A stretch of DNA of 39,239 nucleotides, taken from positions 1-39,239 of the forward strand of contig MKWI01000030.1 in the NCBI GenBank assembly GCA_001899715.1. Reading direction: 5' to 3'. Origin of the DNA: Sphingobium sp. 66-54 (GTDB lineage: Bacteria; Pseudomonadota; Alphaproteobacteria; Sphingomonadales; Sphingomonadaceae). Positions 33,853 through 39,239 of this stretch are shown here, in pieces. Numbering within the stretch: the stretch's first letter is position 1; each line of letters starts with the position of its first letter. Position numbers and translations under genes: made by a program. Under the pieces are notes generated by a model, which worked only from the letters and a program-made list of their open reading frames with translations, searched no databases and was not told the DNA's origin.

Positions 33853-34431
33853 ATGGCAAAGAACTCCACCGCAACGAAACGCGATACGCCCCGACTCGAT
33901 TCCCAGGCATGGATTGCGGCGGCACTTGAAATGCTTGAGGCGCACGGGATCAACGGCGTGCGCGTGGAACTGATCGCGCGCAATCTGGGCGTGACCAAGG
34001 GCAGCTTCTACTGGCATTTCAAGGATCGTGACGCTCTGCACAGCGCAATGCTCGAAAGTTGGCGCCGACGCGCGACGCTTTCATTGATCGAACGGCTGGA
34101 CCGTGACCTCCCTCCGCGTGAGCGGCTTTTGACCTTGCTTCGACTACCCTTCGCCGGCCCCAGATCCGACCAGGCGGCGGCGGTTGAATTGGCGGTGAGG
34201 CTGTGGGGGCGACATGATGCGCGAGCCTTGGCTGCGTTGCGCGAGGTCGACCAGCTTCGCACCGAATATATCGCGCAGCTCCTACGACAATGCGGGGTTT
34301 CCGAGCATGAAGCGAGATCGCGAGCGATCCTGGCCTATGCTTATATGCGCGTTGGCCAACTCCTGATCGAAGGCGAGGCGCCGGATGTCGTGACGCTTTG
34401 CGAGCAACTGCTTATCGGCGCCACTCCCTGA
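33853..34431 (+). CDS. TetR-family regulator of the bph-like cluster
   Basis: This protein has about 192 residues from ATG 33853; an in-frame GTG at 33847 is possible. The TetR helix-turn-helix is at about 15-60 (AALEMLEAHGINGVRVELIA, then GVTKGSFYWHFKDRDALHSAML), followed by a helical effector domain. It lies between the divergent meta-pathway operon and the dioxygenase operon. Nearly identical dyads flank it on both sides, so it most likely represses both operons and itself until an aromatic substrate or intermediate binds. Bph-type pathways are more often controlled by GntR, LysR or XylR-like proteins. Confidence 0.88.
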   Translation: MAKNSTATKRDTPRLDSQAWIAAALEMLEAHGINGVRVELIARNLGVTKGSFYWHFKDRDALHSAMLESWRRRATLSLIERLDRDLPPRERLLTLLRLPFAGPRSDQAAAVELAVRLWGRHDARALAALREVDQLRTEYIAQLLRQCGVSEHEARSRAILAYAYMRVGQLLIEGEAPDVVTLCEQLLIGATP

Positions 34432-34473
34432 GCAACCAGCGCAATCAGACCTCTGCCGTATGAATCTGGCTGG

Positions 34474-34508
34474 ACATACGGATGCGTATTGAATACGCAT
34501 CCGTATGT
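34474..34508. promoter_or_regulatory. 35-bp perfect palindrome: tandem TetR operators before the dioxygenase operon
   Basis: Arms 34474-34490 and 34492-34508 are perfect inverted 17-mers around a single G. Each arm itself contains a smaller dyad: ATACGGATGCGTAT (34476-34489) and ATACGCATCCGTAT (34493-34506), both ATACG-N4-CGTAT, with centres 17 bp apart. This suits cooperative binding of two TetR dimers. It ends 18 bp before the dioxygenase start and matches the site at 33754-33767. Confidence 0.8.
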
Positions 34509-34526
34509 TTGGTTTTGGAGGCTGAT

Positions 34527-35837
34527 ATGCGCGCTGCTGATTTGGTCGACACTGATTTCGGGACGATCGATCGTCGCATCTTCTGGGATTCCGCCATTTA
34601 TGAGCGCGAACTCGAACGCATCTTCGCGCGTAGCTGGTTGTTCGTGGCGCATGAAAGCCAGGTCGAAACGGCGGGCAGTTTCGTCACCACCTATATGGGG
34701 CAGGATTCAGTCATCGTTGCGCGGGCTGATGATGGCATCAAGGTATTCCTGAATAGCTGCCCGCATCGGGGAAACCGTGTTTGTTTCGCCGATAGCGGGC
34801 AGGGACGCAGCTTCGTCTGCAATTATCACGGCTGGGCGTTTGGCCTGGATGGCGCGCTCAAGAAGATGCCCAAGATGGGGCTCTACAAGAACACGCCGGG
34901 ATTCCGCTTCGAGGACTGGGGACTGAAACGCGCGAGGGTGGCGACCTATAAGGGACTGGTGTTCGCGACCTTCGACGAGACGGCGCCATCACTGGAGGAT
35001 TGGTTGGGGGATTTCCGCTGGTATCTGGACGCGGTGCTCGATGCCGAGCCGGGCGGCACGGAGTTTCTGGCGGGCGGCGCAACCCGTTCGGTCATCAACT
35101 GCAACTGGAAATTCCCGGCCGATAACTTCGTGGGTGACATCTATCACGCGCTTTGGACGCATCTTGGCGGGGCGGAACCGACCCTTGGGCGGCACGGCGG
35201 TGTCAAAGTGGAGAATGAAGGCAGCTGGCAGGTCTCCGTCAACGGCCATGGCTGGGAGTTCAACGACAGCTTCCTGGGCAACGCCGCGACCATGGGGGAC
35301 CGCGACTTGCTGCGCTACATGCGCTCGCGCCAGGAGGCCATCACCGCACGGCTGGGCGACTTCCGCGCCAAGATGTGGGGATCGGTCGCGTCGGCGACGA
35401 TCTTTCCCAACTTCTCGTTCCTTCCGGGATATTTCACCTTCCGCACGTTTCAGCCCAAGGGACCGCTCAAGACCGAGATCCATGCCTGGACGCTCGTGCC
35501 CAGGAACATGCCGGAAGATATCAAGGATCGCTTCCGGCGGGGTTCGATGCGAACATTCTCGCCCTCGGGCATCCTTGAGATGGATGATGGCGAGAACTGG
35601 GAACATTCCACGGCCGCCAACGCGGGGTTCGTGACCCGCAACCAGCGGCTATGCTACGCGATGGCGCCACCGGGGGAAGTGAAAGAGAAAGAACTGCCCG
35701 GCGATGTCCATGCGGGGCAACTATCCGATGCCAATCAGCGCGCATTCTATCGCCGCTGGGTCACGATGATGGACACCGAAAGCTGGGCCGACATGCCGCT
35801 TGCCAGCCCCTCCGTGGCCGTGGAGGCAGCGAAATGA
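34527..35837 (+). CDS. Ring-hydroxylating dioxygenase, alpha (Rieske) subunit
   Basis: This 436-residue catalytic subunit starts at ATG 34527, behind GGAGG. The Rieske site is CPHRG (C78, H80) and CNYHGW (C98, H101). The mononuclear iron site lies in ADNFVGDIYHALWTH (D204, H207, H212), with the distal carboxylate in the C-terminal half. It has the architecture of naphthalene/biphenyl/phenylpropionate-type oxygenases that add O2 to an aromatic ring to form a cis-dihydrodiol. The beta subunit overlaps its end (ATGA), and dihydrodiol dehydrogenase, ferredoxin and reductase follow. The substrate cannot be fixed; the complete bph-like context argues for a hydrophobic or side-chain-bearing monocycle or bicycle. 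Confidence 0.92.
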   Translation: MRAADLVDTDFGTIDRRIFWDSAIYERELERIFARSWLFVAHESQVETAGSFVTTYMGQDSVIVARADDGIKVFLNSCPHRGNRVCFADSGQGRSFVCNYHGWAFGLDGALKKMPKMGLYKNTPGFRFEDWGLKRARVATYKGLVFATFDETAPSLEDWLGDFRWYLDAVLDAEPGGTEFLAGGATRSVINCNWKFPADNFVGDIYHALWTHLGGAEPTLGRHGGVKVENEGSWQVSVNGHGWEFNDSFLGNAATMGDRDLLRYMRSRQEAITARLGDFRAKMWGSVASATIFPNFSFLPGYFTFRTFQPKGPLKTEIHAWTLVPRNMPEDIKDRFRRGSMRTFSPSGILEMDDGENWEHSTAANAGFVTRNQRLCYAMAPPGEVKEKELPGDVHAGQLSDANQRAFYRRWVTMMDTESWADMPLASPSVAVEAAK

Positions 35838-36457
35838 GCAGTGATCCCATCGCCGCCAACAAGCCCGATTACAGCACCTATCCGACGCTGGATCGCGCTC
35901 AGGCCGCTGCGGCCGCGCAGGAACTTCTGGCGCTTGATGGGCGCGGCGCACCCGTCGACATGGCAACGCATCATGCGATCGAACGCTTCTACCTCCGCGA
36001 AGCCCGTCTCCTGGACGAAGAGCGCTATCGCGATTGGTACGACATGCTCGCCGATGACCTTTTCTATTGGATGCCGCTCCGCGAGAACCGCTTCCGGCGC
36101 GACAAGCGCGCGCCATTCGATCCTAGTGCAATGGCTCTCTTCGACGAGCGCAAGGCCGACATCGCGGTGAGAATCGGCCGCCTTGAATCGACCATGGTAT
36201 GGACTGAGGACCCGCCGACCCGGCACGTCTATCTGGTGAGCAATGTCGAGGCATTTGAGACCGGGATAGACGGCCAGTATGAAGTGCAGTCCGCCTTCAT
36301 CCAATATCGCAATCGGTCGGAGCATGATGATGCGACGCTGGCAGGCCGGCGGCGCGATATCCTGCGCTCGACTACCGACGGCTTCCTGCTGGCGCGGCGC
36401 CTGATACTCCTCCCGCAATCGATATTGCTGACAAAAAATCTGTCGGTGTTCTTCTGA
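35834..36457 (+). CDS. Ring-hydroxylating dioxygenase, beta subunit
   Basis: This 207-residue NTF2-fold subunit has the family pattern: IERFYLREARLLDEERYRDWYDML (about 49-72), DLFYWMPLRENRF, and RRRDILRSTTDGFLLARRLILL near the end. Beta subunits assemble with alpha as an alpha3beta3 hexamer and are mainly structural. ATG 35834 overlaps the alpha stop by 4 nt; an open frame from 35651 is the out-of-frame shadow of alpha. Its last base is shared with the start of the next gene (TGATG). Confidence 0.92.
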   Translation: MSSDPIAANKPDYSTYPTLDRAQAAAAAQELLALDGRGAPVDMATHHAIERFYLREARLLDEERYRDWYDMLADDLFYWMPLRENRFRRDKRAPFDPSAMALFDERKADIAVRIGRLESTMVWTEDPPTRHVYLVSNVEAFETGIDGQYEVQSAFIQYRNRSEHDDATLAGRRRDILRSTTDGFLLARRLILLPQSILLTKNLSVFF

Positions 36458-37233
36458 TGGCGCGGCTCGAAGGTTATGGAACGGTGGTGACGGGTGCCGG
36501 TTCAGGCATTGGTCGCGCCGTCGTGCGTCGATTTCTCGCGGAAGGGGCCAACGTCGTCGCGGTCGTTCGCAAACAGAGCGATCGCGCTGGGCTTGAGACA
36601 GAAGGTGCGACCGTCGTCGTTGGCGACGTCTCGGATTATGACACGGCCGAGCGCGCGGTCGCGGCCGCGGTCGACAAGTTCGGCCGCCTGGATGCTTATG
36701 TCTCTAATGCAGGACTTTGGGACTTCCACAAGCGTGTTGAGAAGCAATCACCCGACGAACTCCAGCGGGCGTTCGACGAGATCTTCGCCGTCAACGTCCG
36801 TGCGACGCTCTACGCCGGGCGCGCCGCGCTGACGGCGTTGCGCGAGACATCCGGCACGCTGATTGCCACAGGGTCGAATGCCAGCTTTCTCGCGGGGGGT
36901 GGCGGTGCCCTCTATACTGCTTCGAAGTTCGCATTACGCGGGCTGGTGATGCAACTTGCAAAGGAGTTCGCTCCGAACGTCCGGGTCAACGCCGTCGCGC
37001 CAGGCGCGACCGACACAGGCATTTCCGGCCCCGCCGCCCTCGGACAGCGGGAAAGAGAAATGAATGCCGATCGTGAGCGGATCGCCGCGATGACGCCCCA
37101 CATGCCATTGGGCCGAGTGTCAGTTCCCGAGGATCATGTCTCACTCTATGTCCTGCTCGCGAGCCGCACAGAGAGTGCCTACATCACCGGCTCAATGCTG
37201 CTGTCCGACGGCGGCTTGACGATGTCCGTCTGA
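36457..37233 (+). CDS. bphB: cis-Dihydrodiol dehydrogenase (BphB-like SDR)
   Basis: This 258-residue classical short-chain dehydrogenase has the NAD-binding TGAGSGIG (12-19), NAG (84-86), the catalytic serine region around 140-143, Y153 and K157 (YTASK), and a [10 protein letters not shown] loop. The segment SNAGLWDF and placement directly after the dioxygenase subunits identify it as the enzyme that oxidises the cis-dihydrodiol to a catechol. It starts one base before the end of the beta subunit gene. The product goes to the BphC-type enzyme at 31957. Confidence 0.92.
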   Translation: MARLEGYGTVVTGAGSGIGRAVVRRFLAEGANVVAVVRKQSDRAGLETEGATVVVGDVSDYDTAERAVAAAVDKFGRLDAYVSNAGLWDFHKRVEKQSPDELQRAFDEIFAVNVRATLYAGRAALTALRETSGTLIATGSNASFLAGGGGALYTASKFALRGLVMQLAKEFAPNVRVNAVAPGATDTGISGPAALGQREREMNADRERIAAMTPHMPLGRVSVPEDHVSLYVLLASRTESAYITGSMLLSDGGLTMSV

Positions 37234-37241
37234 GGAGAACC

Positions 37242-37559
37242 ATGCCTACTATCACTGTTACAACCCGCACGGGCGACACCCGACAGATTGCGGCGGAGGA
37301 TGACATCTCCCTGATGGAAGCGATCCGCGATTCAGGAATTGATGAACTTCTGGCGCTGTGTGGCGGATGCCTCTCCTGCGCGACTTGTCATGTCTATGTC
37401 GATCCCGCCTTCGCCGATCAACTGCCTGGAATGAGCGATGACGAGAATGATCTGCTCGACAGCTCGATTGCGCGCGGCCCGCTATCGCGTCTGTCATGCC
37501 AGATTCCGCTCCGCGAGGAACTCGATGGCTTGATCGTCACCATCGCGCCGGAGGACTGA
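37242..37559 (+). CDS. [2Fe-2S] ferredoxin, adrenodoxin/putidaredoxin type
   Basis: This 105-residue electron carrier has cluster ligands C40, C46, C49 and C86 in the spacing C-x5-C-x2-C ... C ([17 protein letters not shown]). This is a vertebrate/putidaredoxin-type [2Fe-2S] ferredoxin rather than the Rieske-type ferredoxin usual for biphenyl dioxygenases; sphingomonad dioxygenases commonly use this type. C43 is an extra cysteine within the loop. A putidaredoxin-type carrier could also serve the CYP199-like P450 at 9289. AGGAG precedes ATG 37242, and the stop overlaps the reductase start. Confidence 0.94.
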   Translation: MPTITVTTRTGDTRQIAAEDDISLMEAIRDSGIDELLALCGGCLSCATCHVYVDPAFADQLPGMSDDENDLLDSSIARGPLSRLSCQIPLREELDGLIVTIAPED

Positions 37560-38782
37560 TGGAAAGCTACGATGTCCTTATAGTAGGGACCGGCCATGCT
37601 GGTGCCCAAGCCGCCATTGCACTCCGGCAAGGTGGCTTTGCCGGCTCGGTCGCCATGATCGGGGAAGAACCCGATCTGCCCTATGAACGTCCGCCGCTTT
37701 CGAAGGACTATCTCTCTGGCGACAAGAGCTTCGACCGGATACTCCTTCGTCCCAGGGAGTTCTGGCACGATCGGAACATCACCATGCTGCTCGGGAAACG
37801 AGTCGTTTCGGTCGATGCTGAGCAGCATGAGGTAACCGATGCGACCGGCGCCACGATTGCCTATGGTCAATTGATCTGGGCAGCCGGCGGCCACCCCCGC
37901 CGGTTGAACTGCAATGGCCACGACCAGGAAGGCGTTCATGCGGTGCGCACGCGCGCCGACGTGGATCGCTTGGTTGCGGAACTGCCCCGCGTGTCGAAAG
38001 CGGTCGTCATCGGCGGCGGCTATATCGGCCTGGAAACAGCCGCGGCACTGCGGAAAGCGGGCAAGGCGGTTGTTCTGCTTGAAGCGCAGGATCGTCTGTT
38101 GGCGCGCGTTGCGGGCCAAGAGCTATCGCGCTTCTTCGAAGAGGCGCATCGCGGACATGGCGTGGACATTCATCTGAACGCTCAGGTTTCCGCGATAGAG
38201 GGCAGCGAAAGGATTTCGGGCGTGCGGTTGGCCGACGGGCGCGTCTTCGCTGCCGATCTTGCGGTCGTTGGAATCGGAATCATCCCTGCTGTCGAGCCTC
38301 TGCTTGCTGCTGGCGCCAAGGGGGACAATGGGGTCATCGTGGATGAGTGCTGCCGGACCAGCCTCACGGACGTCTGGGCGATCGGCGACTGCGCGCTCCA
38401 CGAGAACATCTTTGCCGATGGACGAGCGATCAGGCTTGAATCCATGCAAAATGCCAATGATCAGGCAAGCGTGGTCGCCCGAGCCATCAACGGTGCGGCG
38501 ACACCATATATTGCAGTCCCGTGGTTCTGGTCCAACCAATATGATCTAAAACTTCAGACCGTTGGATTGTCAGACGGGTTCGATTATCACATCATTCGCG
38601 GCGACCTAGACGCCCGAAGTTTCTCAATCATATATTTCAAAGATGGGCGGGTGATCGCTTTGGATTGCGTCAACCATGTCCGCGACTATGTGCAGGGCAG
38701 ACGGCTGGTGGCCAATCGAGTGGCGATCGATCCTGCCATTGTCGCAAATCAGGGAATCCCTCTTAAAGATGTCGGCTGTTGA
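37559..38782 (+). CDS. NAD(P)H-dependent ferredoxin reductase, FAD type
   Basis: This 407-residue flavoprotein has an N-terminal FAD motif VGTGHAGAQAA (9-19), the ERPPLSKDYLSG segment (44-55), an NAD-binding motif VIGGGYIGLETAAAL near residue 150, and the second FAD motif VWAIGDCA near 277. The C-terminal domain (WFWSNQYDLKLQTVG) is typical of BphA4/putidaredoxin reductase. It passes electrons from NADH to the ferredoxin encoded just before it. ATG 37559 shares one base with that gene's stop. It closes the dioxygenase operon; no obvious terminator is seen behind it. Confidence 0.94.
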   Translation: MESYDVLIVGTGHAGAQAAIALRQGGFAGSVAMIGEEPDLPYERPPLSKDYLSGDKSFDRILLRPREFWHDRNITMLLGKRVVSVDAEQHEVTDATGATIAYGQLIWAAGGHPRRLNCNGHDQEGVHAVRTRADVDRLVAELPRVSKAVVIGGGYIGLETAAALRKAGKAVVLLEAQDRLLARVAGQELSRFFEEAHRGHGVDIHLNAQVSAIEGSERISGVRLADGRVFAADLAVVGIGIIPAVEPLLAAGAKGDNGVIVDECCRTSLTDVWAIGDCALHENIFADGRAIRLESMQNANDQASVVARAINGAATPYIAVPWFWSNQYDLKLQTVGLSDGFDYHIIRGDLDARSFSIIYFKDGRVIALDCVNHVRDYVQGRRLVANRVAIDPAIVANQGIPLKDVGC

Positions 38783-39172
38783 TCGCCGACTAGTCGAAGG
38801 TAAGAACGTCAGCCTCTCCCCATGTAGCATGCTTGCCTCGCAATTTACCTTTCCCAAGACTGCCATTCGCCCACGTATATGAGGGTCGAAAGCTCTATTG
38901 CATTGATCGCTGGTGCGCTACGAACCCACGGCGCGACACGCCCGAGATCAACATCGATATCCGGCCCGCGGTGCTAAGTGAATAGGACACATGCAATCGG
39001 TGTTCATCGCCCCCCCAAATAGCTCATGCACCGCAGGGTCGGCCACCACATGGTTCTACGACCACATTATCGCACAGCCAAGTGGTGCAGGCGTCGCCTC
39101 CCACATCACTACAAGCAGCCGGGGTGAAGCATCGGGCAATCACAATCTATTATCGCTACAGATTGAACCGGT
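38783..39172. other. Non-coding stretch with a possible gene remnant
   Basis: No intact gene is seen. In the plus strand, a frame through about 38835-38984 reads a plausible protein end (FAHVYEGRKLYCIDRW, then TPEINIDIRPAVLSE) before a TAG stop, without a start or a family I recognise. It may be the 3' fragment of a deleted gene. The open frame at 38991-39197 shows no family features. The degraded look fits DNA next to an insertion or rearrangement point. Confidence 0.35.
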
Positions 39173-39239
39173 ATTAGGCCGTAAACTCATAAACTGACTT
39201 GCGCGGCGCGGGCGCGGTTGATTCAAGGCTTCGGGAAGG
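39173..39239 (+). mobile_element. Possible left end of an IS5-family-like insertion sequence
   Basis: The last ~65 bp, from TTAGGCCGTAAACTCATAAA to GATTCAAGGCTTCGGGAAGG, resemble from memory the terminal repeat and leader before IS5-type transposases in alphaproteobacteria (a GGCCGT...CTCATAAA end, then TTCAAGG...GGAAGG upstream of the transposase start). The transposase itself would lie outside the window. The recollection cannot be confirmed here. Confidence 0.3.

Noticed and set aside
34482..34526. Upstream start for the dioxygenase alpha subunit inside the palindrome
   Set aside because: ATG 34527 has GGAGG directly before it; the upstream codons are part of the operator sequence.
1..39239. 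tRNA or rRNA genes, CRISPR arrays, riboswitches
   Set aside because: No tRNA-like arms, rRNA segments, regularly spaced repeats or known riboswitch leaders were recognised on either strand; a covariance-model search would be needed to exclude small RNAs.

Overview
The window looks like accessory DNA from a sphingomonad-type alphaproteobacterium. It is GC-rich, has large TonB-dependent receptors, a luxI/phyH quorum-sensing pairing of a kind I recall from Novosphingobium-like genomes, and dense aromatic-degradation operons with tightly overlapping genes. I see no rRNA, tRNA, CRISPR array or complete insertion sequence.

Region 1 (1-5065) is the control module of a conjugative element. It holds an ardC-type antirestriction gene with a broken 3' end and a divergent pair: a small acidic DUF2285 protein (QseM-like) and a small XRE regulator (QseC-like), with two palindromes between them. 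A minus-strand operon luxR-luxI-phyH-fseA follows. The fseA-like activator (DUF6499 + DUF2285) is split over two frames at TTT CCC TGA, the arrangement known for the +1 programmed ribosomal frameshift of FseA on Mesorhizobium ICEMlSymR7A. The neighbouring catabolic genes may therefore be cargo of a quorum-regulated mobile element.

Region 2 (5140-15880) is a poorly characterised minus-strand cluster: a TonB receptor, two secreted SnoaL-fold proteins, a CYP199-like P450, a c-type cytochrome lipoprotein, a pair of DUF6644-type membrane proteins, a DUF6152 protein and two secreted SGxW-family proteins. A GntR/FCD regulator is divergent from it. ATCGAT-centred AT-rich dyads lie in both promoter regions.

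Region 3 (15947-26320) has a BKACE (DUF849) gene divergent from a TetR-led plus-strand operon. That operon encodes a two-domain VOC extradiol-type dioxygenase, an MhpA-like flavin hydroxylase, a second TonB receptor, an MDR oxidoreductase, a VanA-like Rieske oxygenase, a FAH-family hydrolase and an epoxide-hydrolase-like protein. It looks like uptake plus hydroxylation/demethylation, ring cleavage and hydrolysis of an unidentified, possibly methoxylated, aromatic compound.

Region 4 (27587-38782) is a full bph/dmp-like pathway. A plus-strand operon encodes ring-hydroxylating dioxygenase alpha and beta, dihydrodiol dehydrogenase, ferredoxin and ferredoxin reductase. The opposing minus-strand operon encodes ring-fission hydrolase, BphC-type extradiol dioxygenase, dienoate hydratase, acylating acetaldehyde dehydrogenase, hydroxy-oxovalerate aldolase, an NMO-like flavoprotein and a BphK-like glutathione transferase. 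Together they convert an aromatic ring to pyruvate and acetyl-CoA. A TetR regulator sits between the two operons, and matching ATACG-N4-CGTAT dyads, two of them forming a 35-bp perfect inverted repeat, lie in both promoter regions. An AT-richer NmrA-like gene separates regions 3 and 4. The right end (38783-39239) carries no intact gene and may run into the end of an insertion sequence.
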